Assembly (NCBI GenBank): GCA_964637345.1
Contig: CAZWTD010000001.1
Span: forward strand, 1 to 64,000
Length of the DNA: 64,000 nt
Direction of reading: 5' to 3'
Source: CAZWTD01 sp964637345
GTDB lineage: Bacteria; Patescibacteriota; Patescibacteriia; HK-STAS-PATE-3
The notes below the pieces were generated by a model. It saw nothing but the letters and a program-made list of their open reading frames with translations, ran no database searches and was not told where the DNA came from. Position 1 is the stretch's first letter; each line of letters begins with the position of its first letter. This document shows positions 22,598 to 30,637 of this stretch, piece by piece. The position numbers were made by a program, and so were the translations under genes.

Positions 22598-22834
22598 TTA
22601 TTCTGCAGCGGGAATTTCGAAGGTGTGGTCGACGCCGAGAACTTCACTCGTTGACGGCGTGCCAGTTTGCGTGGGGAGGGGAGACTGATCATTCTCGGTC
22701 CACGTCAGGAAGGCGGCGAATCCGGCCGATGCTACGACAACTAGCCCAATGGCGACGACAAAGCTCAAGGCTATTTTTTGCGTGAGACTGACAACAGATT
22801 TCGTTTCGGTTTTGACGATGGGAGTCTGTGCCAT
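22598..22834 (-). CDS. Small single-pass membrane protein (78 aa)
   Basis: A cytoplasmic KTETKSVVSLTQK start, one helix (about 20-45, IALSFVVAIGLVVVASAGFAAFL) and a short Thr/Pro/Ser-rich outer tail ending FEIPAAE. It lies between corA and the AAA gene, 27 bases before the latter, so is probably made with both. No family known. A 7-bp palindrome covers its stop codon. Confidence 0.55.
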   Translation of the reverse strand: MAQTPIVKTETKSVVSLTQKIALSFVVAIGLVVVASAGFAAFLTWTENDQSPLPTQTGTPSTSEVLGVDHTFEIPAAE

Positions 22835-22845
22835 AGGGGTTGAAA

Positions 22846-23772
22846 TTACGTCCAGCGGATTCGCTTAAAGATGAAGTAGAGTCCGACGCCGAGAATCGCC
22901 TCGACAAGGACAATATACCAGAAGCCGAAGTCGAGGTGAAGGAGCGGCTGGCCATCGACTTCAATCGCGAAGAGCGCCGCTACGAGTGTCATGGCGAAGA
23001 TGATGACGGAGATTGTCGTATACTTTCGCATGATGACGTTTAGGTTGTGTGAGATGAGCGACTCGTTTGTTGCGTGAAGCGCTTCGACGGTTTCCTTCGA
23101 ACTTTCGAGGTGCTCCCAAATTTCCTTGGTCTGTTCGATGAGTTGATTGAATGCAGTCGTTTGCGCGTGCGTCCCAAAGAGCTTTCGGTTTTCTGCGGCC
23201 TCGACAAATTTTCGGAGCGTGTTTCGGTGGGCTTGCATAATCCGGCGGAAGTCGGTGACGTTGCGGCGACTAATGAGAATATCGCCGACCATTTCGCGTT
23301 CAGCGCCGTTGAAGATTTTTTGTTCAATCGTCCGTAAGTCGCGGCTAATATGGTCGAGCATCGGGTTGCAGGCCGAGAGGAGACGATCGAGGCAGGCGTA
23401 GACGAAGCCGACGCTTCCGTCACTCAGCGCTCGATGTTGGATGCTTTCGTGTTCGCGGAGAAGAGAGGCGAGTTCATTGAAACTTGCGAGCGAGCCGTCG
23501 TGAATTGTTACGACCGCATCTTTCGTAATAATGAAGTCGATTTCCGAAGGAAGAAGCTCTCGGGTAGTCCGGTTATAGACTGGGAAGAGGAGAACGAGGA
23601 AGAGATAGTCCGGAGTCTGGTCAAGTTTCGGACGCTGGCCCGCATTTCGGATGTCCTGGAGGTGGATCGGGTACAAATGAAAACGTTCCCGAAGATGCTC
23701 AAGATCCTCGGGCGTTGGTTGGCTACAATCAGTCCAACGGACTGAATGTCCTTCAATTTCTCGGCAGGCCAT
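22846..23772 (-). CDS. CorA-family divalent cation transporter lacking the GMN motif
   Basis: 308 residues with the CorA layout: an alpha/beta N-terminal domain, the long stalk helices (YACLDRLLSACNPMLDHISRDLRTIEQKIF, ILISRRNVTDFRRIMQAHRNTL), and two C-terminal helices (TTISVIIFAMTLVAALFAIEV and FWYIVLVEAILGVGLYFIF) ending KRIRWT. In Mg2+ channels the first helix ends in GMN before the outer loop; here that position reads ALFAIEV, so selectivity may differ. It is the first gene of the operon and has a strong promoter. Confidence 0.85.
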   Translation of the reverse strand: MACREIEGHSVRWTDCSQPTPEDLEHLRERFHLYPIHLQDIRNAGQRPKLDQTPDYLFLVLLFPVYNRTTRELLPSEIDFIITKDAVVTIHDGSLASFNELASLLREHESIQHRALSDGSVGFVYACLDRLLSACNPMLDHISRDLRTIEQKIFNGAEREMVGDILISRRNVTDFRRIMQAHRNTLRKFVEAAENRKLFGTHAQTTAFNQLIEQTKEIWEHLESSKETVEALHATNESLISHNLNVIMRKYTTISVIIFAMTLVAALFAIEVDGQPLLHLDFGFWYIVLVEAILGVGLYFIFKRIRWT

Positions 23773-23806
23773 TTGTTTTTTGATGTTTGTTTACCTAACA
23801 AGATAC

Positions 23807-23835
23807 ATTGTAGCATATCCGGAGGTTTTTTGCAA
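23807..23835 (-). promoter_or_regulatory. Promoter of the corA-AAA operon
   Basis: Minus strand TTGCAA (23835-23830), 17 bases ending TGC, TACAAT (23812-23807). Confidence 0.75.
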
Positions 23836-23896
23836 GTTTTCCTACAAAGGCAGATGAAACGTTATTAAGGAAGCGCGGAGAGGGAGAAAAGCAGAC

Positions 23897-23936
23897 ATAA
23901 AGAAAGCCGCCCGATCCCTCGAAAGAGATGGGCGGC
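23897..23936 (-). terminator. Terminator of the lipoprotein pair
   Basis: Minus strand GCCGCCC / GGGCGGC with inner ATCTCT/AGGGAT-like pairing, then TTTCTTTAT. Confidence 0.8.
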
Positions 23937-23973
23937 CTAGGGTGCGTGGAGGAGTCGCATGAGAGCGTTCCTC

Positions 23974-24396
23974 CTAAGATTCGATCTTGACGCGGTAGTG
24001 GCGATAGGTGCCGCTGACGACGATGCCCCAGTGGAACATCGTTGGTGGCATTCCCTGAACTTCCTCGTACGCGAAGTCGCGTTCGCCGCGTTCCGCCGGG
24101 ATGAAGAGCGTCTTCTGGCTGATCCGTTCGCCGGTGGCGGACAGATAAACGCTCACTTCATACTTCCCTTCGGACAGATCGGTTGTCCCGAACGCGGGCG
24201 CGCCGAGTTCGTAGGTCTTCGGATCTCGGTATCCGTCGGTACCCCGGGGCGGAAGCCAACGGATTTCGACGCGCATGGTTGCGTCAGAGTCGTTGGCGAC
24301 GACACCGTCCTGACCAAGGAGGTCGGGAGCGGTGATGTTGCAGCCACTCGTGAGAGCGGCCGCGACAACGACGAGAGCGAACAGAATGCGGTACAT
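23974..24396 (-). CDS. Lipoprotein (140 aa), paralogue of the next gene
   Basis: Strong SD AGGAGGT 4 bases before the ATG. The signal MYRILFALVVVAAALTSGC has a lipobox LTSGC. The mature part is beta-rich: ATMRVEIRWLPP, SEGKYEVSVYLSATGERISQKTLFIPAERGE, and a last strand GTYRHYRVKIES. GKYE, the phi-FxP segment and the final hydrophobic strand line up with the upstream lipoprotein at 24399, so the two are diverged tandem duplicates. GC-rich codons differ from neighbouring core genes. Function unknown. Confidence 0.65.
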   Translation of the reverse strand: MYRILFALVVVAAALTSGCNITAPDLLGQDGVVANDSDATMRVEIRWLPPRGTDGYRDPKTYELGAPAFGTTDLSEGKYEVSVYLSATGERISQKTLFIPAERGERDFAYEEVQGMPPTMFHWGIVVSGTYRHYRVKIES

Positions 24397-24398
24397 GA

Positions 24399-24821
24399 CT
24401 ACCTCCTGTGCCGACCGACGATCACGCCGGCTGCGTAGTGGTTTCCGTTGAAGATGAAATTGCGTCCCCGGTAGGGAACGAAGAACTTCTTGGATCCGTA
24501 TCGACCGCCGGTTTCGGTGGCCGAAATCTTCGCCTCGTACTTGCCCTCGCCGTAGAAGATGAGGGCGGACTCGCCGGGGTGGAGCGTGAGCTCATCCAGC
24601 CAGTCAGTACTATAAGGTCCGATTTTGCGGACCTTGATGGTGACGGTAGCTTGTCGCTTGTCGATGTTGGCGAAGATCACCGGTTGATGACCGTGACTCG
24701 CCACCTCGATGCCACTCGGCTGCGAGAGCCAGTGGTCGGCGGCCTTCATCGTGGCACAGCCGGTTGAGCCGACCATGCCGATCAAGATCGAAATGACAAT
24801 GAACCAGCAAGTCTTTGACAT
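24399..24821 (-). CDS. Lipoprotein (140 aa), first of the pair
   Basis: ATG 24821 starts MSKTCWFIVISILIGMVGSTGC, a lipoprotein signal with lipobox GSTGC; upstream frame is not needed. The mature domain has ATVTIKVRKIG, ELTLHPGESALIFYGEGKYEAKI, KKFFVPYRGRNFIF and NHYAAGVIVG, a compact beta sandwich. It is 2 bases from the next gene, and a consensus promoter lies upstream. No known family; a surface-exposed binding protein is a guess. Confidence 0.65.
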   Translation of the reverse strand: MSKTCWFIVISILIGMVGSTGCATMKAADHWLSQPSGIEVASHGHQPVIFANIDKRQATVTIKVRKIGPYSTDWLDELTLHPGESALIFYGEGKYEAKISATETGGRYGSKKFFVPYRGRNFIFNGNHYAAGVIVGRHRR

Positions 24822-24876
24822 GGCTGGGCGAGCCCCCTTTCTGAATAGCCCCCAAACTGACGATCGTGAACAGGCC

Positions 24877-24905
24877 ATACTAGCAAAAAACGGCAAAAAT
24901 GTCAA
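24877..24905 (-). promoter_or_regulatory. Promoter of the lipoprotein pair
   Basis: Minus strand consensus TTGACA (24905-24900), 17 bases ending TGC, TAGTAT (24882-24877). Confidence 0.85.
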
Positions 24906-24934
24906 TACCTTAGTCGAGGAGCCTTGGGGCTTTG

Positions 24935-24963
24935 TTGAAAACAGGCCAAAATATTGGTATACT
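24935..24963 (+). promoter_or_regulatory. Promoter of the 24978 gene and fused ATPase
   Basis: TTGAAA (24935-24940), 17 bases, TATACT (24958-24963). The predicted start near 24970 leaves about 8 bases of leader. Confidence 0.65.
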
Positions 24964-24977
24964 AGGGCAGTCAAAAT

Positions 24978-25505
24978 ATGGAAAATACTCTCCCGGGGGC
25001 GGAAACAGAAGAACGACGAGAAAACGCAGAACGCAGGCAGCAACCTGAACGGCGGCTTCCTGGTGTTCAGGTTGAGCAAGAGCTGAGCCCCGAGCGGCTT
25101 CGGGAGCGCGAACATGCTCTCGATCTCCGCCAAGAACGCGCCAACGAAAGTCCGGTTCAGGCCCCCGCGCCAGCCTCACCTCAAGCCGATGCGGTCGTAA
25201 CCCAAAAAAGCGAAGAACTGAAAGCCGTTGAATCTATTCTCTCCGAACATCTCGATTCGGTTTTCCGCGGCATGACCCCGGATCAGCAACAGCTTTTTAA
25301 GCAGGAAGGTGAAATCACTGCGCAAAAAGTAACGACACTCTTGAGTCAGGTTCACCTTAAGGTCAAAGCAATTACTGACCTTATTCTCCGTTGGTTGAAG
25401 CGCATTCCTGGCGTCAGCCGCTTTTTTCTTGAGCAAGAGACGAAGATTAAAACTGATCAACTGCTTGAGCTGCGACGGCGTAATCGTCCGGATCTTGATT
25501 CCTAG
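24978..25505 (+). CDS. Hypothetical protein with charged N-terminus and helical C-terminus (175 aa)
   Basis: The first ~75 residues are Glu/Arg/Gln/Pro-rich and disordered (ETEERRENAERRQQPERR). The second half is helical with an amphipathic run QEGEITAQKVTTLLSQVHLKVKAITDLILRWLKRIPGVSRFFLEQETKIKTDQLLELRR. It has no signal peptide. It precedes the fused ATPase by 32 bases and likely forms part of the same transfer or export machine; no family assignment can be made. Confidence 0.65.
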   Translation: MENTLPGAETEERRENAERRQQPERRLPGVQVEQELSPERLREREHALDLRQERANESPVQAPAPASPQADAVVTQKSEELKAVESILSEHLDSVFRGMTPDQQQLFKQEGEITAQKVTTLLSQVHLKVKAITDLILRWLKRIPGVSRFFLEQETKIKTDQLLELRRRNRPDLDS

Positions 25506-25509
25506 ATGA

Positions 25510-25528
25510 TGAACACCTTTTGTGTTCA
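25510..25528. repeat. Hairpin between the two genes of the ATPase operon
   Basis: TGAACAC / GTGTTCA with a 5-base loop, no T-tract. The same 7-bp arms occur in the terminator at 6493-6522. Confidence 0.5.
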
Positions 25529-25537
25529 GTTGCGCAC

Positions 25538-28141
25538 ATGACTCCTCTCCAACTCAGTTTATCTGATTCCGCGAACCCCCTGAGTAATGTTGGGGAAATC
25601 ACCACGTCGTTTTTTGACGTTCCAATCGTTCAACTTGGGCTGACTTTTTTCGGACTCTTCGCCGGCGCATGGCTCGTCCTTACTATTGTTCGTAGTATCG
25701 TTCGCCGACAGGCACGGCTTCCAAACGCTCTTCAGAAAGTTGTTCTTCTTCTTACCGTTCCGAAAGAAGGGGGCGAGGATGCAAAAACAGAACGTCAGGA
25801 TCCGAAAGAACAGTTGGCAGTTGCTGAAACGCTCTACGCAAACCTCGGTGGGATTAAAGCCGAGAAGTACGCGAACGTCATTGTGAATGCCTGGCACAAC
25901 TTTCTCTACGGCCGGTCAGATCATTTAGCTTTTGAGATTGTCGCGCAGGACGGTCTCATCAAATTCTATTTAGTTGTTCCGCGCCACCTCCAGCGCATTG
26001 TTGAGCTTCAGGTGCACGCCCAATATCCGAAGGCGCACCTCGAAGAAGTTGCTGACTATAATATCTTTACTCCCCAAGGTTTCGTATTCGGAAGCCACCT
26101 TGGGCTCACGAAGCGAAGCATATTTCCGATTCGAACCTATCGCAAGCTTGATTCGGATCCTTTGAATGCATTAACGAACGTTCTCTCGAAGCTCGAGTCG
26201 GGAGAGGGAGCAGCGATTCAGATTCTCTTGCGTCCAGCTGGACGCGGGTGGCAGCGAGCTGGTCAATCGGTTGCGCACGGAATTCAGGTAGGAAAGATTC
26301 GCGGGAATGCTGCTCACGGGGGTTCGGGCGGAGCAATGGGCGTCGCCAAAGGGATTTTTTCAACAATCAGTTCGAGCGTTGCAAAATCTTCGAAAGATGA
26401 ATTGGCCCGCCTCGAGCGGGAAATGTCGCCCCAGTATTTGACGCCGATGCAGCAGGAGTTGGTAAAGGTTCTTGAAGAGAAAGGCTCGAAGGCGGGCTTT
26501 GAAACGAACATTCGACTCGTTGCTTCGGCCTTGAGTCTCGAGCGGTCTCGAATGATTCATGCGAGTATTGTGAATGCATTTTCCCAGTATCTGGCCCAAG
26601 AATCCGGGAATGGCTTTCGTCAGCTTCCGACCTGGTCGAAGTCTCGGCTTATTCATCAGTTTATCTACCGACATTTTGTCGGATCAAAAGCCGTCTTGCT
26701 TAATGCGGAAGAACTGACGAGCATTTATCACGTCCCTTTACCAACAACGGAAACGCCGAACATTCTTTGGCTTGGGGCAAGGAAGGCGCCGCCCCCGGTG
26801 AATATTCCGAAAGCCGGGATTCTTCTTGGGAAGAATATGTTCCGTGGGGTTGAAACGCCGATACGCATAACCCGCGAAGATCGCCGGCGGCATATGTATG
26901 TCATTGGGATTACCGGAACCGGGAAATCCGTCCTCCTTGAAGAGATGGCGAAGCAGGATATTGAAAATGGCGACGGCGTGTGCGTTGTCGATCCTCATGG
27001 CGATCTCGTTGAACATATTCTCGCCTGCATTCCGCCGGAGCGGGCGGAGGATGTCGTGCTTTTTGAGCCCGCCGATCTCGAGCGGCCCGTTGGGCTGAAT
27101 ATGCTTGAGGCAGAGACGCCCGAAGAGGCGGACTTCGCGATTCAGGAAATGATCGCTATTTTCTATAAGCTCTTCCCGCCGGAAATGATCGGTCCGATGT
27201 TCGAACACAATATGCGGAACGTTATGCTTACGCTGAACGCGGACAAAGAGCACCCTGGAACGATTGCGGACATTCCTCGCATGTTCACCGATAAAGCATT
27301 CCAGCGGTACAAAGTTGCGAAAGTGAGCGATCCCATCGTTCGGGCCTTCTGGGAAAAGGAAATGGCCCAAACGTCAGATTTTCATAAATCGGAAATGCTC
27401 GGCTACCTTATCTCTAAGGTCGGTCGTTTCATTGAGAACGCGATGATGCGCAATATCATCGGGCAGTCGCATTCCGGATTCAACTTTCGAGAGATTATGG
27501 ATCAGAAGAAGATCCTGCTCGTGAATTTGTCGAAGGGTCGGACCGGCGAGGTGAATTCCAGCCTTCTCGGTTTAATTATTGTAACGAAGCTACAGATGGC
27601 GGCCTTAGCGCGCGCGTCACAGCCCGAAGCGCAGCGAAAGGATTTCTATCTCTATATCGACGAGTTTCAGAATTTCATCACCCCGTCAATCGCTACGATC
27701 TTATCCGAGGCTCGGAAGTACCGCTTGTCATTGACCTTAGCGCACCAATACCTTGGGCAGCTCGTTGAGGGCAATGATACGAAGATTCGCGACGCCGTCC
27801 TCGGAACGGTTGGGACGCTTGCCGCGTTTCGGGTTGGCGTTGAAGACGCGGAGGTATTCGCGAAACAATTTGCGCCAGTCTTCAATGAGTATGATGTTAT
27901 TAATATCGAACGGTATAACGCTTACCTAAAACTGTTGGTCGATAACACCGCGTCTCGCGCCTTTAATATGCAAACACTGCCGCCCCGACCCGGAAACCCC
28001 GAGGTGGCTGCCTCTATTCGGCAACTCTCGAGACTAAAATACGGTCGTTTGCGGGAGGAAATTGAAGAGGAAATACTGGAACGAACCCAGCTTGGAGCAG
28101 CGGCAGCACCCCCGCAGCCGATTGGCGAGCGACTGACCTAG
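25538..28141 (+). CDS. Fused membrane module plus HerA/TraD-like ATPase (867 aa)
   Basis: ATG 25538 is preferred to a TTG at 25520. One membrane helix (about 34-55) is followed by the soluble module seen in the gene at 12933 and, from about residue 430, an ATPase homologous to the gene at 14292: Walker A GITGTGKS (about 457-464), VDPHGDLVEHIL, Walker B FYLYIDEFQN (about 703-712), ILSEARKYRLSLTLAHQYLGQL. Residues between contain LNAEELTSIYHVPL, the junction region. Thus one operon holds the split form and another the fused form of the same machine. Members are described as type IV secretion DNA-binding domain proteins; the CPR substrate is unknown. Confidence 0.85.
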   Translation: MTPLQLSLSDSANPLSNVGEITTSFFDVPIVQLGLTFFGLFAGAWLVLTIVRSIVRRQARLPNALQKVVLLLTVPKEGGEDAKTERQDPKEQLAVAETLYANLGGIKAEKYANVIVNAWHNFLYGRSDHLAFEIVAQDGLIKFYLVVPRHLQRIVELQVHAQYPKAHLEEVADYNIFTPQGFVFGSHLGLTKRSIFPIRTYRKLDSDPLNALTNVLSKLESGEGAAIQILLRPAGRGWQRAGQSVAHGIQVGKIRGNAAHGGSGGAMGVAKGIFSTISSSVAKSSKDELARLEREMSPQYLTPMQQELVKVLEEKGSKAGFETNIRLVASALSLERSRMIHASIVNAFSQYLAQESGNGFRQLPTWSKSRLIHQFIYRHFVGSKAVLLNAEELTSIYHVPLPTTETPNILWLGARKAPPPVNIPKAGILLGKNMFRGVETPIRITREDRRRHMYVIGITGTGKSVLLEEMAKQDIENGDGVCVVDPHGDLVEHILACIPPERAEDVVLFEPADLERPVGLNMLEAETPEEADFAIQEMIAIFYKLFPPEMIGPMFEHNMRNVMLTLNADKEHPGTIADIPRMFTDKAFQRYKVAKVSDPIVRAFWEKEMAQTSDFHKSEMLGYLISKVGRFIENAMMRNIIGQSHSGFNFREIMDQKKILLVNLSKGRTGEVNSSLLGLIIVTKLQMAALARASQPEAQRKDFYLYIDEFQNFITPSIATILSEARKYRLSLTLAHQYLGQLVEGNDTKIRDAVLGTVGTLAAFRVGVEDAEVFAKQFAPVFNEYDVINIERYNAYLKLLVDNTASRAFNMQTLPPRPGNPEVAASIRQLSRLKYGRLREEIEEEILERTQLGAAAAPPQPIGERLT

Positions 28142-28156
28142 GCTCGGGAGCTCCGG

Positions 28157-28185
28157 TTGACGAGGCGAGACGGGCCTGCTATGCT
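28157..28185 (+). promoter_or_regulatory. Promoter of the 28218 gene
   Basis: TTGACG (28157-28162), 17 bases ending TGC, TATGCT (28180-28185). Confidence 0.7.
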
Positions 28186-28217
28186 TCTGCCTGCAAATAC
28201 GGTCAATATCCACACCA

Positions 28218-28820
28218 ATGTTAAACGAGAACACGTACCACGTCGTCCGTCAGCTCGTCGAAACGGCTGAACAAGCCTTAGCGAAAGCCCGAGCGCTTCT
28301 TGATGATCTCCCTGCGGCTCAGCCGGGTGAGGCGGTTGATGTTGCCGAAAAGGCGAGATTGAGCGGCCGGATGACGCTCGAGGACAATACGAAGATTATT
28401 GAAGGGATCTTTGACGGCCAAAATATGCTTGGTCCGGACGGGAAGCAGTATTCTGTCCCGGCGAACTATGCCTCAAAGTCTAAACTTGTCGAAGGCGATC
28501 GCTTGAAGCTGACGATTATGCCCGACGGATCCTTTATCTATAAGCAAATCGGACCCGTTGATCGCCAGCGGCTCATTGGAACGCTGATGCGGGACGACAC
28601 GACGAATGATTACGTGGTGGTCACCTCAGACCGGACTTTCCGAGTTTTACTGGCGAGCGTCACGTATTTTAAAGGTGATGTCGGGGATGAGGTAGTCGTA
28701 TTGATCCCGAAGGCAGAGGTCGGGCAGTGGGCTGCAGTGGAAAATATCATCAAAAAAGGGTCAGGCTCTTCCGCAGAAGCCGAAGTCGCGATGCTCGACG
28801 ATCTCGATTCCGTTGCCTAG
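28218..28820 (+). CDS. Conserved CPR protein of unknown function (200 aa)
   Basis: A helical N-terminus (VVRQLVETAEQALAKARALLDDL) is followed by a linker and a compact beta domain: IIEGIFDGQNMLGPDGKQYSVPANYASKSKLVEGD, LKLTIMPDGSFIYKQIGPVDR, then DDTTNDYVVVTSDRTFRVLLASVTYFKGDVGDEVVVLIP and WAAVENIIKK. Proteins with these motifs recur across Patescibacteria, in my recollection, and are annotated hypothetical. The double beta domain resembles OB/TRAM-type nucleic-acid binding modules, which is only a fold-level impression. It is monocistronic with its own promoter next to dnaX. Confidence 0.7.
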   Translation: MLNENTYHVVRQLVETAEQALAKARALLDDLPAAQPGEAVDVAEKARLSGRMTLEDNTKIIEGIFDGQNMLGPDGKQYSVPANYASKSKLVEGDRLKLTIMPDGSFIYKQIGPVDRQRLIGTLMRDDTTNDYVVVTSDRTFRVLLASVTYFKGDVGDEVVVLIPKAEVGQWAAVENIIKKGSGSSAEAEVAMLDDLDSVA

Positions 28821-28830
28821 GGTCGAGGCG

Positions 28831-28859
28831 TTGTCAGTAGACATCCAATTCGCTAGAAT
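28831..28859 (+). promoter_or_regulatory. dnaX promoter
   Basis: TTGTCA (28831-28836), 17 bases, TAGAAT (28854-28859). Leader about 15 bases with no SD. Confidence 0.65.
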
Positions 28860-28880
28860 AGGTGAGCTTTTGATTTCCTG

Positions 28881-30563
28881 ATGGACTCCCGTATGCCCGG
28901 AACCCGGTCACTCTCGCGCCTGTATCGCCCTGCTCGTTTTCGTGATCTTGTTAGTCAGGCGCACATTCGCCAGACACTTGAACGCGAGGTTCTTCGCGAG
29001 GAGATCGGGCACGCGTATTTATTCACCGGCCCACGGGGTGTCGGAAAAACAACAACGGCTCGGATTTTTGCCTCGGCCATAAATTGTCTTGAGCGCGACG
29101 GTGCCGAGCCTTGCGGCCAGTGCGCGATTTGCCGTGACTTTCAATCGGGACGATCGCTAGACCTGATTGAAATTGACGCGGCATCGCATACACAGGTCGA
29201 TCATGTTCGCGATGAGATTATTCCAACGGCGCGGACGAGGCCGAGCCGGGCTGCCTATAAAGTGTTCATTATCGACGAAGTGCACATGCTGTCACTTTCG
29301 GCCTTTAATGCGCTGTTAAAGATCATTGAGGAGCCGCCGGAATACGTAGTCTTCATCTTCGCGACAACGGAAATTGATCGCGTACCCGAGACGATCATCT
29401 CGCGCTGTCAGCGTTTTGATTTTCATCGCTTGGACGAGAGCGCGCTCGCAGAGCGACTGAAGGCAATCGCCCTGAAGGAGAAGGCTAACGTTGATGAGGA
29501 GGTGTTTCGCGCGGTTGCTGAATTGGCCGACGGTTCAGTCCGCGACGCGGAAAGCCTGCTTGGCCAAGTATTGAGTTTTGGCAACGAGCATGTTGATCTT
29601 GAAAAAGCCAGCCGTGTGCTCCCACGGCGTGACCGGGTTCGGGCCGGGGCTTTCCTCGCGGCCATTCTTGAGCAAAAGCCGACCCAGGCCATGAGCGAAC
29701 TCGCCGCGGCGGTCGACGGAGGAGTTTCTGTCGATCAGTTTTATTTCGACCTCATTCGAATTTCCCGCGAGGCCCTACGCCGGGTCTATGATCCGCGACC
29801 GGCTGACGCAATTTCCGAACGTCTCCCAGCGGCGGAAGCGACCGAGTGGATTCGGCTTCTCAAAGCCCTTCTCGAACTCGAACCTTTTTTTGCCGTGAGT
29901 CCCATTCCCCAACTGCCCCTAGAGTTATTCGCCGCTGAACAGGCAGGGGTGGATACCTTGTCCGCTCGACCAGAGCCGGCAACGAAACCGAAGGATCCGC
30001 CGAAGCCGTCTTCCGACGTGCCGACGGAATCGCCTCATCGAACGCAACAAGCGAAACCAACATCCAAAGCCCCTGCGCAGGCAGAACTATCCATCTCCGA
30101 GCCAAGTCATAAGAATGGGGTTGCCCTAGATGCGGAGACAGGGAAAGCGCTTTGGAGTGACCTTCTTGCAAAGGCCCAAGCTGGGAAACAGGCGCTCGCT
30201 GTTCTTCTGAATGTATGTCGACCGAGCGTCCTTGAAGAAGGTCGTTGCATTGTTGTTTGTCAGTTTGCATTTCATAAGGATCAGCTCAATCACCCGAAAA
30301 ATCGCACCGTTGTTGAGGAAATGCTTCAGGAGCTAACCGGACGGTCAGTCAGTTTTGCGTGTGAGTTGTCAACAGAGCCAGTTGTCCATGTTCCGGCCAA
30401 TGATGTAGGCGTTGTGACAGTTGCCGAATCAACGCAACAGGACCCAGTCGCTACGCCTGCGCCGGCGCCAACGCCGGCGCCAACGCCGTCGCGAACCTCA
30501 AAACCTGCCGATGCTGATGGCGCAACAACCTGGGATCAAGTTGTTGCAGCGTTCGGTGCGTAG
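28881..30563 (+). CDS. dnaX: DNA polymerase III subunit gamma/tau
   Basis: 560 residues. LYRPARFRDLVSQAHIRQTL, Walker A GPRGVGKT (about 50-57), the zinc module CX9CX2CX2C (C-L-E-R..PCGQCAIC), FIIDEVHML (Walker B), sensor ATTEIDRVPETIISRCQRFDF. Domain III with ELFAAEQ follows, then a Pro/Lys-rich linker and a tau-like C-terminal region (about 410-500). APAPTPAPTP repeats lie near the end. No frameshift signal for a short gamma form is evident. It loads the beta clamp and organises the replisome. Start at 28881 or the Met four codons on. Confidence 0.95.
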   Translation: MDSRMPGTRSLSRLYRPARFRDLVSQAHIRQTLEREVLREEIGHAYLFTGPRGVGKTTTARIFASAINCLERDGAEPCGQCAICRDFQSGRSLDLIEIDAASHTQVDHVRDEIIPTARTRPSRAAYKVFIIDEVHMLSLSAFNALLKIIEEPPEYVVFIFATTEIDRVPETIISRCQRFDFHRLDESALAERLKAIALKEKANVDEEVFRAVAELADGSVRDAESLLGQVLSFGNEHVDLEKASRVLPRRDRVRAGAFLAAILEQKPTQAMSELAAAVDGGVSVDQFYFDLIRISREALRRVYDPRPADAISERLPAAEATEWIRLLKALLELEPFFAVSPIPQLPLELFAAEQAGVDTLSARPEPATKPKDPPKPSSDVPTESPHRTQQAKPTSKAPAQAELSISEPSHKNGVALDAETGKALWSDLLAKAQAGKQALAVLLNVCRPSVLEEGRCIVVCQFAFHKDQLNHPKNRTVVEEMLQELTGRSVSFACELSTEPVVHVPANDVGVVTVAESTQQDPVATPAPAPTPAPTPSRTSKPADADGATTWDQVVAAFGA

Positions 30564-30569
30564 GGCCTA

Positions 30570-30609
30570 GACAAGGCAGACGCCTCTTGATAGCCTAGCT
30601 CAAGTCTGA
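30570..30609 (+). pseudogene. Remnant of a GIY-YIG gene 3' end
   Basis: The last codons of the intact GIY-YIG gene (LDSLAQV-stop) are repeated here at 30587-30609 with weaker similarity back to about 30570 (GACAAGGCAG versus GACAGGGCAG), directly after dnaX. The rest of the gene is absent. Confidence 0.7.
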
Positions 30610-30637
30610 CCTCGACCGTAGCGCTCCGGGATCGTCT
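30585..30637 (+). repeat. 53-bp exact direct repeat, copy 1
   Basis: Identical to 30955-31007. It spans the GIY-YIG 3' end, the spacer and the first 13 bases of tRNA-Gln. Copies are 370 bp apart and bracket the intact GIY-YIG gene. Confidence 0.95.
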
